Assembly: GCA_937893155.1 (NCBI GenBank)
Contig: CALBGU010000290.1
Span: forward strand, 1 to 11,039
DNA: 11,039 nucleotides
Origin: an uncultured Treponema sp.
GTDB taxonomy: Bacteria > Spirochaetota > Spirochaetia > Treponematales > Treponemataceae
Direction of reading: 5' to 3'
Part shown: positions 1 through 6,091 of the stretch, one piece after another
Position numbering within the stretch: the stretch's first letter is position 1
Layout of the letters: each line of letters starts with the position of its first letter
Translations under genes and position numbers: made by a program
Notes under the pieces: generated by a model
Seen by the model: the letters and a program-made list of their open reading frames with translations, nothing else
Told to the model about the DNA's origin: nothing
Database searches by the model: none

Positions 1-65
1 GCTATCTCTAATAGCTTATTGATAATCGCATTTTTTACGTCTTCGCTCTTAAATACCTTTCTCAT
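1..65 (-). CDS. Partial CDS, 5' end of the gene after the neck protein
   Basis: An ATG at 65-63 overlaps the TGA of the upstream neck-protein gene (ATGA, 4 bases), which is typical translational coupling in this operon. The visible 21 codons read MRKVFKSEDVKNAIINKLLE and run off the window edge. By gene order in related phages the next product would be a tail-terminator or neck protein, but the visible residues are too few to show that. The start is credible; the identity is inferred only from position. Confidence 0.6.
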   Translation of the reverse strand, partial: MRKVFKSEDVKNAIINKLLEI

Positions 66-577
66 ACTTCAATTCCGTGTTGTCTGCAAAATTCCTTAAA
101 CTCTTTTTCAAACCTTAGCGGCATTTCTTTCTGCACATACTCAATCGAAGTTTTCAGCATAAACACGCCATTAAACCACCCGACTTCTCTTTTGTTCTCG
201 CCAGTGCCTACCACAATACGATGACCGTATTCAATATCCGTTGCATATTCCATTGGGTTCGTCAGCACTACCGCCAGCGTTGCTCCCTCTCCCGAAACAA
301 TAACATCGCCCTCCTGCGTATATGCAGAAACCTTTTTGCGCTTGCCTGTTCGTTTACTTTTGCGCGATACTGTTTTTTCTGTAACTTTGTCTGTTTCCAC
401 CGCCCACGCATTGCGAAGCGCACCAGTATCAACAGGTGTTTTCTTTTTTGTATTTGCAATTATTCGATATGCCATTTCAAGCAAAAAATTGTACAAAAAT
501 TGATTAAAATCCTGCTCGGCAATTTCCATATTTTTTACGAACTGCTCTATTTCAGAAAAATCAATCGCAAAGCCCAT
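62..577 (-). CDS. HK97 gp10-like neck / head-tail joining protein
   Basis: This 171-residue protein has the layout of the HK97 gp10 family: an N-terminal helical stretch (about residues 8-45), then the signature KKTPVDTGALRNAW near residues 46-59, then a basic loop and a beta-rich half. Family members are neck or tail-completion proteins at the head-tail interface. It lies 8 bases after the head-closure-like gene, with a TAGGGA-type ribosome site partly inside that gene's stop, and its TGA overlaps the next ATG. A basic segment rich in Lys and Arg (around residues 70-85) is longer than in compact members of the family. Assignment rests on the TPVDTGxLR motif and gene order; the precise role within the neck is inferred. 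Confidence 0.8.
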   Translation of the reverse strand: MGFAIDFSEIEQFVKNMEIAEQDFNQFLYNFLLEMAYRIIANTKKKTPVDTGALRNAWAVETDKVTEKTVSRKSKRTGKRKKVSAYTQEGDVIVSGEGATLAVVLTNPMEYATDIEYGHRIVVGTGENKREVGWFNGVFMLKTSIEYVQKEMPLRFEKEFKEFCRQHGIEV

Positions 578-585
578 TTTTTTCC

Positions 586-1539
586 CTAGTCATACCAACC
601 GCAAATATATGCGTCTTTTTGTTTTTCCGTCGGTTCAAATGCCGTTGCTGTAAATGTAACCTTACCTTTTTCTCTCTTAACGATTTCTTTCACGCTTACA
701 AACACATTTGACGGTATCAATAGCATTTCTGCGCCCTCTGTAACCGTGAGCAGTTTTCCGTTGTCGGCGTGGGTCAACTCTACATTATCGCTTGTAATCG
801 TGTATTCATTGCCGTCAATTTCAATATTCTCAATGTCTACTTTTTTATATAAGTGATACCCTTTTGCAAGGCTTCCGCTGTCTTTCGTGTAAAGACCATT
901 GACCAAAAATCTAAAGAACTCTGGAATATCAGAAACAGCATAAACAAAACGGATTGTGTGTCCGCTCATCAATACGCTGTCAATGTGTGCTGTTGCACTT
1001 TCTTGCTTTATGCTGTCAATATAGCACTCTGCGACTTTATAACCCTCAATAACGGGGGCTGTTAAATCAAAAGTAATACCTATTTCTGCTTCTTGCTTTT
1101 CGCTGTCCAAAATTGCAGAATCGTTGCAAAAATACTCTACTGTGATTATCGCAGGGCTTTTCGGCGGCAATGGTGTCGGGGTTTCGGCTTGTGTGCCGCT
1201 CATCTGCATTAAAACTTTCTTTCTGCCTTGACTTACAACAGGATTACCACAACGCCCGCTGTATGTCGCAATCAAAGAACCGTCCGAACCGATTTTCTTT
1301 GCAATAATGAAATCATTGTTTTGAATATCAACATAGTTTTCTAAATGCACTGTGATAGACTGGATAATCGGCTTTGTGTCTACACTTGTCGGGTCGGGAT
1401 TATCAACACTCGAATATGCAACGTGGCAAGGAATATTTGAGTAAATCTCTCTCAATGTTCCTGCTACATCTCGCTTTATGTCGATATAATCTGTATCAAA
1501 GTATTTGTGCAATACACCGCCGATTTTCCCAAAATCCAT
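586..1539 (-). CDS. Head-closure-like protein with long beta-rich C-terminal extension
   Basis: Position between connector and neck genes, and the first 113 or so residues (an HKYFDTDYIDIKRD-type start and a short barrel ending near GRKKVLMQMSG), suggest a head-closure protein of the SPP1 gp16 type, normally about 100-130 residues. This one has 317. After a Pro/Thr linker (about residues 119-128, ETPTPLPPKSP) comes some 190 residues of alternating hydrophobic and polar sequence with no helix-forming runs. It includes GYKVAECYIDS and HTIRFVYAVS segments that resemble Ig-like or MucBP-like beta repeats. Such additions on virion proteins often face outward; that role is inferred here. The ATG follows AGGCGA at good spacing, and the gene ends in TAG. 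The head-closure call is moderate, and the extension is not identified. Confidence 0.6.
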   Translation of the reverse strand: MDFGKIGGVLHKYFDTDYIDIKRDVAGTLREIYSNIPCHVAYSSVDNPDPTSVDTKPIIQSITVHLENYVDIQNNDFIIAKKIGSDGSLIATYSGRCGNPVVSQGRKKVLMQMSGTQAETPTPLPPKSPAIITVEYFCNDSAILDSEKQEAEIGITFDLTAPVIEGYKVAECYIDSIKQESATAHIDSVLMSGHTIRFVYAVSDIPEFFRFLVNGLYTKDSGSLAKGYHLYKKVDIENIEIDGNEYTITSDNVELTHADNGKLLTVTEGAEMLLIPSNVFVSVKEIVKREKGKVTFTATAFEPTEKQKDAYICGWYD

Positions 1540-1563
1540 TTTTTCGCCTATTTCTTTTTCTTC

Positions 1564-1707
1564 CTACCAAAAAGCAACTTCAAAACGAAATCTGTACTTA
1601 AAAGGTGCGGCTTCGAGTTCTGCAATCAAATCTCTAGCCGTGTCTTTTCTGCTCTGCTGTAAGGCTTTAAAGCCTTTTCGTATTTGCCGTGATGTCTTTC
1701 CATTCAT
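1564..1707 (-). CDS. Small basic phage protein, 47 residues
   Basis: The ATG lies 3 bases after the TAA of the DUF2829 gene, and the ORF ends in TAG 24 bases before the head-closure start, so it fills an otherwise empty slot in a tightly packed operon. The product begins MNGKTSRQIRKGFKALQQ and is rich in Arg and Lys with amphipathic helical character. Short MNGxxxRxIRK-type proteins are common in phage genomes and have no assigned function that I know. The upstream GGCGAAG is a modest ribosome site, and coupling to the gene before it is likely. It falls below common length cutoffs. Coding status is supported by spacing and codon quality, not by any recognised domain. Confidence 0.55.
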   Translation of the reverse strand: MNGKTSRQIRKGFKALQQSRKDTARDLIAELEAAPFKYRFRFEVAFW

Positions 1708-1710
1708 AAA

Positions 1711-2103
1711 TTACTTCGCCACGCACCAATCATCTGCAAGCATATCTGTCTGACTTGCAAGCCAACCGATAACAACAGTGTTCTGTGCTGTTTTCATAGC
1801 AATGCTGTCAACACAAGGCGGCATATCACCAGTGCAAATGCAATTTGTCAAATCTTCTCCGTGCGCAAGGAACAAGAACATTCCTTTGCCATTCCAGCCT
1901 TTTCGTGCAATACGTTCTCCCTTTTTCAAAAGATACAGAGCTTCTGAAAATGACAAATTACCGCTTTCGTGATAGGCTTCATCAAATGTTTCTTTTGGCG
2001 ACCAGCTTTCATAGCCGTCTTTGTAAACGACTTTATAACCGTCCTTTCCGTCTTTTGTCTGGGGTTCTGCTTTTACAGCTTTCAAACCGATATAAGATTT
2101 CAT
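1711..2103 (-). CDS. KSYIG-domain plus DUF2829 (Tad2-like anti-Thoeris) protein
   Basis: This 130-residue protein joins two recognisable parts. Residues 1-45 (MKSYIGLKAVKAEP, then GYKVVYKDGYESWSPKETFDEAY) match the short phage KSYIG-type domain. Residues 50-130 (LSFSEALYLLKKGERIARKGW, GMFLFL, then GWLASQTDMLADDWCV) match DUF2829, the family containing phage SPO1 Tad2. Tad2 sequesters the cyclic ADP-ribose-type signal of the bacterial Thoeris defence and so blocks NADase activation. The family core runs from the SFxEAL helix to the W.xSQxDMxAxDW ending, and both ends are present, so the domain looks complete. A ribosome site GAGGT lies 6 bases before the ATG. It sits inside the connector operon, implying late expression. 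DUF2829 membership is confident; anti-Thoeris activity of this member is inference, since many DUF2829 proteins are untested. Confidence 0.8.
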   Translation of the reverse strand: MKSYIGLKAVKAEPQTKDGKDGYKVVYKDGYESWSPKETFDEAYHESGNLSFSEALYLLKKGERIARKGWNGKGMFLFLAHGEDLTNCICTGDMPPCVDSIAMKTAQNTVVIGWLASQTDMLADDWCVAK

Positions 2104-2112
2104 AAAAACCTC

Positions 2113-2526
2113 TTAATCCAATCTGTACAGTTTTTTGTATCGAATAAGCTCTGTTGTGCGTGAGATTTTATCTTCCACGCTTCGCTTGTATTCTTGACCG
2201 CTAGAAAACGATACGCTTCTGCCGTCCTCTGAAATACTAGACACATTCCCGACAACCTCGCCTGTTGTATTTGCGCTCTTTAGTTCTCGGTATGTATCTG
2301 CAACCATTGCGCAAAGGGTGTAATTGAGTTCAGACGGCAATTCTGAAATATTACAGAAATTGAGAATGGACTGTTTTGTCATTTCGACATACACGCTAAG
2401 GAGTGAATCCGTGCTATCGTCATTACTCAATCCAAGCAACGCTTTTACAGTTTCAAGGTGGTTAAATGTCTGTTCGTTACTTTCGGTATTCTCAACTTCT
2501 ATAATATCAGAATTGTCGTCTGCCAT
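2113..2526 (-). CDS. Gp6-like head-tail connector protein
   Basis: A 137-residue protein whose helical body from about residue 24 (LETVKALLGLSNDDSTDSLLSVYVEMTKQSILNFCN) continues through LPSELNYTLCAMVADTYREL. This is the pattern of the phage Gp6 / YqbG connector family, which forms the ring below the portal. The tail of the protein contains the family-like VSSISEDGRSVSF stretch. About 20 acidic N-terminal residues precede the domain. Gene order (capsid, small protein, connector) agrees. The ribosome site is weak (GGGTAG), but the upstream gene ends only 7 bases away, so coupled translation is likely. Confidence 0.8.
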   Translation of the reverse strand: MADDNSDIIEVENTESNEQTFNHLETVKALLGLSNDDSTDSLLSVYVEMTKQSILNFCNISELPSELNYTLCAMVADTYRELKSANTTGEVVGNVSSISEDGRSVSFSSGQEYKRSVEDKISRTTELIRYKKLYRLD

Positions 2527-2533
2527 TTATTTT

Positions 2534-2767
2534 CTACCCTTGTTTCTTTTTGCGAGAAAGTTTTTCGGCTTCCGTCTTTTTCGGCTTTTCAGTTTGTTCA
2601 GAAATAACCTGTTTTTCGACTTCTACAGCCGTTTCATTCTCGGCTTTTGTTTCTTTTGCCGTTGTTTCCACGATTGGCGTTTCGGCAGGGCTAGAAGCCT
2701 TTTCTTTGCATTCTAGCTCTGCCATTCTGCGCTTTATAATCGTGTTACGGTTGTATTCCGTAACCAT
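2534..2767 (-). CDS. Small Lys/Glu/Thr-rich protein downstream of capsid gene
   Basis: This 77-residue product starts MVTEYNRNTIIKRRMAELEC and then becomes low-complexity, with Lys, Glu, Thr and Ala in repeated pairs (ETP, TAKETKAE, EVEKQ, SEQTEKPKKTEAEK) and a basic end (SRKKKQG). It is probably disordered apart from a short N-terminal helix. A strong GGAGG site stands before the ATG, the capsid TAG lies 12 bases upstream, and the gene itself ends in TAG. The slot between capsid and connector often holds a small decoration or accessory head protein, but nothing in this sequence identifies it. Confidence 0.6.
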   Translation of the reverse strand: MVTEYNRNTIIKRRMAELECKEKASSPAETPIVETTAKETKAENETAVEVEKQVISEQTEKPKKTEAEKLSRKKKQG

Positions 2768-2779
2768 TCGCGCCCTCCG

Positions 2780-3766
2780 CTATTCCAATGTGTGAACAAG
2801 TGCGACCATACCGACCTGCTTGCTTTCTGCCGCCGCTCTTTCCCAGTTCGTTCCTACTGCAAGCTCTTCATTCGTCGGTGTTTCTTTTGCGATATTTGCC
2901 GAGCCAATCCAAGACATTCCTTTCGGGTGCAAAACCTTTGCTTGTCGGTTGAAAAGTCTATCGGTTGACAACTCTTCTTTGCGGTCAATCGCAGTCGGTA
3001 CAAATCCTACTGGTGTACCAACGCCGCGCTGAATACAACCGCGAGAAAGCAAATACGTTGTAAACTTGTCTTTTGCGCCGCCTGTACCGAGTTCAACTGG
3101 TGCGCTATCGTCAAAAATCACATTGTAACCGAGATACGTCGGAATACGCACTTTTGCGTCAGACGGCTCTGTAAACGTGATTAACTGCTGTTTCTGCAAT
3201 TCGGTATAAACTGCCGAGTGCATATAAATCATTGTTAAATCATCTGCGGCATCGCCCATAAGCTGTTTTGCGTCAAGAACGGTTTTTGCTGTAATGCCTG
3301 TTGCAGTTTCGCTTGTAATATCAAGAACGTGGTCTTCCATATCGCTAGACGCGAAAACGCCTTTTAGAATTGCCATTACAATCCTCTTTTCGTCGCGAAT
3401 CCACCAATCAGCCACACGCTCCGCAATTCTGCGCATTGGGTCATCGCCTGCAAGTGCCGCTGCCAAATCGTGAGAACTCCAGCCTTTCGCTCGAAGCAAA
3501 AGCGTCGCAATCTCTTTGTGTGAAGTGATTTTTGCGGTTTCAATTTCCGTTCCCTCACTCAAAACCTGGCTCTCGCCCGTAAGGTCATTCCATTTCGGCA
3601 TTGTCAGCGTTGTACCGCCGCCGTTTACAAGTTGATTTAACTGCGGATTATTCTCAATCGCACCCGAATTGATAAGCTCGTTTTTTTCCGTTGTTTCGTC
3701 CAAAACATACTGCGTAAAGATTTCGGGAACAACAACATCTGCCAATTTTGTTACTTCGTTTGCCAC
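2780..3766 (-). CDS. Major capsid protein, Gp13-like (HK97 fold)
   Basis: This 328-residue protein carries the features of the Gp13-like major capsid family. The N-terminal segment reads TKLADVVVPEIFTQYV. A loop with GGGTTLTMPKWNDLTGE follows near residues 50-65, then VLSEGTEIETAKIT. The spine-like helix region contains GWSSHDLAAALAGDDPMRRIAERVADWW near residues 95-125. These proteins form the icosahedral shell. The start is GTG at 3766-3764, placed by the AGGGGGT ribosome site just upstream and by the family N-terminus MANEVTKLAD; no better ATG is near. It follows the scaffold gene by 19 bases and ends in TAG. No cleavable propeptide is apparent, consistent with a separate scaffold gene. Confidence 0.9.
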   Translation of the reverse strand: MANEVTKLADVVVPEIFTQYVLDETTEKNELINSGAIENNPQLNQLVNGGGTTLTMPKWNDLTGESQVLSEGTEIETAKITSHKEIATLLLRAKGWSSHDLAAALAGDDPMRRIAERVADWWIRDEKRIVMAILKGVFASSDMEDHVLDITSETATGITAKTVLDAKQLMGDAADDLTMIYMHSAVYTELQKQQLITFTEPSDAKVRIPTYLGYNVIFDDSAPVELGTGGAKDKFTTYLLSRGCIQRGVGTPVGFVPTAIDRKEELSTDRLFNRQAKVLHPKGMSWIGSANIAKETPTNEELAVGTNWERAAAESKQVGMVALVHTLE

Positions 3767-3785
3767 TTTTACCCCCTAAAAACAA

Positions 3786-4493
3786 TCAGAACGGCGCGTC
3801 TTTGCCTGTTGCCGCCTTGTACATCGCACGCGCTTTTGCTGGGTCTGCCTTAAACAATTTTCCCTGCTCGGTGTAATTGAGCGTTTTCTTGTCAAACGGA
3901 TTCACTTCAGGATTTTCCGTACTACTTTCCGCTGGCGGTGTACCTGTCGATGCTTTTGGCGGCTCTGTTTTTGCCGTGTTTGAAAGCGCAAAAACCTGCT
4001 CAATCGCCTGTTCCATTGTCGTATTTTCGTCAACAAGCCCTTTTGCCATTTTGACGATTTTCAAAACATCGTCGGGCTTTTTGCCTGTTGCTCTTGTAAT
4101 TGCTTGAATAATTGCGTCTTTTTCCGCAATAGCCGATTTCAACGTACTTGTTTCATTCGTCAATGATTCAAGTTCTTTTGCCTTTTTCTCTGCGTCGGTC
4201 AAAGTCGCTTCGTATGCTTCCTTGAACTTTGCAAGTTTTTCTTTCTCGTCCGCTTTCAAGCCAAGCATTGCAAGGATTTCTTTCTCCGCCGCTTTCTGTG
4301 CGTTATGAACGATACTTGCAGAATGTTTGTCGAATTCTTCTTGAGAAGCAAAAACTTTGAAAGGCTTTTCCGCACTATTTGTCTGTGTCTGTTCAGCGGT
4401 TGCGTTCGCTGGTGTTTTTCCGCCCTTATCGGCTGGCGTTGCCGTTGTTTTTCCGCCCTTATCGGCTGGCGTTGCCGTTGTGTTTTCTTCCAT
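3786..4493 (-). CDS. Phage scaffold protein
   Basis: The gene lies directly before the capsid gene and encodes 235 residues with scaffold-like composition. An Ala/Thr/Pro/Lys-rich disordered N-terminus is followed by a long charged coiled coil (about residues 60-140: NAQKAAEKEILAML, EKEKLAKFKEAYEATLTDAEK, ELESLTNETSTLKSAIAEKD). A Pro/Glu-rich linker then leads to a C-terminal NPFDKKTLNYTEQGKLFKADPAKARAMYKAA segment, as in other phage scaffolds, where the C-terminus binds capsid protein. I place the start at 4493 rather than at an in-frame ATG at 4535 because AGGAG lies 7 bases upstream and because the longer version would read through the tRNA. The N-terminus contains two tandem copies of an ATPADKGGKT unit. 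Confidence 0.8.
   Translation of the reverse strand: MEENTTATPADKGGKTTATPADKGGKTPANATAEQTQTNSAEKPFKVFASQEEFDKHSASIVHNAQKAAEKEILAMLGLKADEKEKLAKFKEAYEATLTDAEKKAKELESLTNETSTLKSAIAEKDAIIQAITRATGKKPDDVLKIVKMAKGLVDENTTMEQAIEQVFALSNTAKTEPPKASTGTPPAESSTENPEVNPFDKKTLNYTEQGKLFKADPAKARAMYKAATGKDAPF
4411..4481 (-). repeat. 33-bp in-frame tandem repeat in scaffold gene
   Basis: Two adjacent copies of a 33-base unit encode TTATPADKGGK twice near the scaffold N-terminus. The shared core on the plus strand is TTTTTCCGCCCTTATCGGC. A third, degenerate part (KTPANATAE) follows. The unit is a multiple of three, so changes in copy number keep the frame and would only lengthen a disordered linker. Confidence 0.7.
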
Positions 4494-4506
4494 AAAAGCT
4501 CCTACT

Positions 4507-4578
4507 AGAGAGTGGACGGAATCGAACCGCCGCATAGGAGTTTTGCAGACTCCCGACTTACCACTTGTCTACACCCTC
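4507..4578 (-). tRNA. tRNA-Cys (anticodon GCA)
   Basis: The minus strand folds into a full cloverleaf. The acceptor GAGGGTG pairs with CACTCTC (one G-U). The D stem is GAC/GTC, the anticodon stem GGAGT/ACTCC with loop CTGCAAA (anticodon GCA), and the T stem GGCGG/CCGTC with loop TTCGATT. The discriminator base is U73, as expected for cysteine tRNA. No CCA is encoded, so it must be added by the host enzyme. The 3' end runs straight into the scaffold ribosome site, so RNA processing at this end would release or expose the scaffold leader. A tRNA inside a head-gene cluster is unusual; it may supplement cysteine decoding or be an acquired fragment. Confidence 0.9.
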
Positions 4579-4800
4579 AATCTATATAACCTATATCGCG
4601 ATATTTGCTGAAACAATCTCTTGCAAGTTGTCGCTCTATATTTTCATCTGAAAAATCTTTCTCGATTTCTCTTATCGCTTGCTTGCGATTTGACCGCCCT
4701 TTTCTGCGCCATTTTGCAAATGCTTCACGCCATAAGAACCGCCAATAACGCCGCCAAGCTCTACTACTTCTAAACCGCCACGCCCAGTGCTTTTTCATTC
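4579..4800 (-). pseudogene. Probable degraded glycine-rich ORF between terminator and tRNA
   Basis: The longest frame here (ATG at 4798, reaching 4577) gives 73 residues that are extremely rich in Trp and Arg in the first half and overlaps the tRNA by 2 bases, so I doubt it. The frame one base over instead gives a protein-like stretch, STGRGGLEVVELGG followed by VIGGSYGVKHLQNGAEKG, ending at a TAA. It has no start codon because a TGA precedes it. Removing one A from the AAAAA run after the ATG would join that ATG to this stretch (MKSTGRGG...). This suggests a frameshifted small gene or the left-over end of a disrupted one. No strong ribosome site is visible. Confidence 0.35.
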
Positions 4801-4810
4801 AAACAACCAA

Positions 4811-4843
4811 TAAAAAAGGTCAGTAGATTATTTCTACCGACCT
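4811..4843 (-). terminator. Intrinsic terminator after Com-like gene
   Basis: On the minus strand AGGTCGGTAGA pairs with TCTACTGACCT (11 bp, one G-U) around a 5-base loop and is followed by TTTTTTATT. The stem starts at the stop codon of the Com-like gene. It would stop transcripts from the right before they reach the tRNA and scaffold genes, so head-gene transcription needs a promoter or antitermination downstream. Confidence 0.8.
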
Positions 4844-5013
4844 TAAAGGTTCTCTTTGCAATCAATCAGCTTTGTGCCGACGATATTCACATAAAATGAA
4901 GTTCTACAACATCTGCAATAAATCTCATTTTTTACAATGGATTTATCTGTCAATTTTAACAGCGGTTTTGTACATTTCGGACACTTAAACCACTTAAAAT
5001 TATTTTGCTCCAT
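4843..5013 (-). CDS. Com-like zinc-ribbon protein, 56 residues
   Basis: This short ORF encodes MEQNNFKWFKCPKC, then IYCRCCRTSFYVNI. Two cysteine pairs (Cys11-Pro-Lys-Cys14 and Cys33-x-Cys35-Cys36) frame an 18-residue loop. That is the layout of the phage Mu Com family, small zinc-binding proteins that in Mu activate translation of the mom DNA-modification gene. No mom-like gene is visible in the window, so an RNA-binding or other regulatory role here is inference. There is no clear ribosome site. A TATACT box 7 bases before the ATG suggests a leaderless or nearly leaderless message. A terminator begins at the stop codon, so this is a self-contained unit of the moron type. It is below common length cutoffs. 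Confidence 0.65.
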   Translation of the reverse strand: MEQNNFKWFKCPKCTKPLLKLTDKSIVKNEIYCRCCRTSFYVNIVGTKLIDCKENL

Positions 5014-5020
5014 AACAATA

Positions 5021-5049
5021 AGTATAAAAGATTATTTCGCTTTACATAA
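5021..5049 (-). promoter_or_regulatory. Putative promoter for Com-like gene
   Basis: On the minus strand TTATGT (5049-5044, weak -35) and TATACT (5026-5021, good -10) are 17 bases apart. Only seven bases separate the -10 from the ATG, so the transcript would begin at or next to the start codon. It is positioned just after the preceding terminator, which makes a promoter here logically necessary if the gene is expressed. Confidence 0.4.
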
Positions 5050-5087
5050 CCTTTTTACTGTTAGTAATTCTGTAAAACAGATACTCA

Positions 5088-5122
5088 AATAAAAAGGTCT
5101 ATCGACTTACATCAATAGACCT
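5088..5122 (-). terminator. Intrinsic terminator after orphan toxin cassette
   Basis: On the minus strand AGGTCTATTGA pairs with TCGATAGACCT (11 bp, one G-U) around a 6-base loop and is followed by TTTTTATTT. It lies about 20 bases after the 58-residue ORF. Its base and 5' flank (AAGAACCTTTAAGGTC) closely match the other terminator at 4811-4843, as if the two share an origin. Confidence 0.8.
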
Positions 5123-5142
5123 TAAAGGTTCTTTCAAAAAAT

Positions 5143-5319
5143 TTAATACCCATATTTCATTATTTCCGCTTTCGCGAATTCTTCAAACTTTTTATCATCT
5201 TCAATTTCTTTTTCGTATTCATCTTTAATTGCCTGAGGTGTTCCGTCTTTCCAGCCAATTACTTCAAGAGTATTAGGGTTTCTTACAACATAATTAAGCC
5301 ATTTTCTTACTCTGAACAT
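5143..5319 (-). CDS. 58-residue acidic protein, candidate immunity for orphan toxin
   Basis: An ATG with GAGGT 6 bases upstream starts an ORF reading MFRVRKWLNYVVRNPNTLEV, then KDGTPQAIKDEYEKEIEDD and a charged helical end. The start lies 7 bases beyond the toxin stop and the ribosome site overlaps that stop, so the two are translationally linked. A terminator follows. Small acidic proteins immediately downstream of polymorphic toxin domains are usually their immunity proteins, and the other toxin in the window has the same arrangement. I do not recognise the family; the immunity role is inferred from position, size and charge. It is below common length cutoffs. Confidence 0.6.
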   Translation of the reverse strand: MFRVRKWLNYVVRNPNTLEVIGWKDGTPQAIKDEYEKEIEDDKKFEEFAKAEIMKYGY

Positions 5320-5326
5320 AATTACC

Positions 5327-6091
5327 TCACTTAATTAAATTATACTCTATTTCTATTTGTTTTTCAATAAGAATAGCAAAAGGATTATCATTAAAATTAG
5401 AATTGTACACAAATGTATCAGATATAGTTTCTTTTCTGTTCAAAAGAGAATTAAGAGAAATCGTTTCAAGCAATTCTTCTTCATTTTTTCCTTTTCCAAA
5501 AGATTTTTTTTGGCACTCTTTTATAGCTGTTAAAACCACTTTTTCCGCAAACTCTTCCACAGATATTTTCTGAGCTTCTGCTATAGTTTCTTGAACAGCG
5601 TGTACAGCTTCGTGGATTCCTATTCCTTTCATCGAAATTCCTTTTACAAAGCCTTTTTCATTGCGTAAAAAATCTTCTGTAGCTTTTCGATTTGAATAAT
5701 CAAGCGGGTTTACAGAAAATAAACCGTGTCCATACCCTGCTATAGAATTATCAGTAATAGAAAGAGAAATTGTCTTTATTTTAGGAAAACGACTTCTTAT
5801 CTCATTTATACCTTGTAAAGTTTCTTCAACTAAAGATAAATCAAGTTGTTTAATTTTAGAATTTACAACCTTAAAATTATAAACATCTTTGACTTTCTGG
5901 GTAAATGCTTTAAATTCTTCTTCTGAATTATGCTTTGGTTCTAAATAATATGTGGCGTGATAGCCTTGATTTGCACTTGCAAGTTTGTCTTTATATTTTC
6001 CCTCTTTCCATTGCCGATACGTCATACTAGCTGGTACTTCATACCGCTTATGGTTTTCGTCGTATGCAAGGCGCGTGTCCTCGTCAAACAT
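5327..6091 (-). CDS. Orphan MuF-type toxin cassette with metallopeptidase-like domain
   Basis: Residues 1-36 (MFDEDTRLAYDENHKRYEV, then SMTYRQWKEGKYK) nearly match residues 340-375 of the minor head protein 2.6 kb away, but the rest of that head protein is missing. Residues 37-254 form a different domain with GIGIHEAVHAVQE at 157-169. His160, Glu161 and His164 make an HExxH zinc site, and Glu221 or Asp225 in KETISDTF is a possible third ligand. This fits a zincin-type toxin domain. An in-frame TAG lies 6 codons before the ATG and there is no good ribosome site, so it may be silent until recombined onto a MuF protein. The domain part is visibly more AT-rich than the linker. The peptidase call rests on the motif; substrate unknown. 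Confidence 0.65.
   Translation of the reverse strand: MFDEDTRLAYDENHKRYEVPASMTYRQWKEGKYKDKLASANQGYHATYYLEPKHNSEEEFKAFTQKVKDVYNFKVVNSKIKQLDLSLVEETLQGINEIRSRFPKIKTISLSITDNSIAGYGHGLFSVNPLDYSNRKATEDFLRNEKGFVKGISMKGIGIHEAVHAVQETIAEAQKISVEEFAEKVVLTAIKECQKKSFGKGKNEEELLETISLNSLLNRKETISDTFVYNSNFNDNPFAILIEKQIEIEYNLIK

Noticed and set aside
221..589. Plus-strand ORFs across the left operon and elsewhere (also 8494-9229, 10100-10542)
   Set aside because: They lie antisense to well-supported genes, are Cys/Phe/Arg-rich without domains, and lack ribosome sites.
4494..4535. Longer scaffold N-terminus starting at 4535
   Set aside because: It would translate the 3' part of the tRNA and ignores the AGGAG site that fits ATG 4493.
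4577..4798. 73-residue Trp/Arg-rich ORF as a real gene
   Set aside because: Its composition is that of an out-of-frame shadow, it lacks a ribosome site, it overlaps the tRNA, and another frame reads better.
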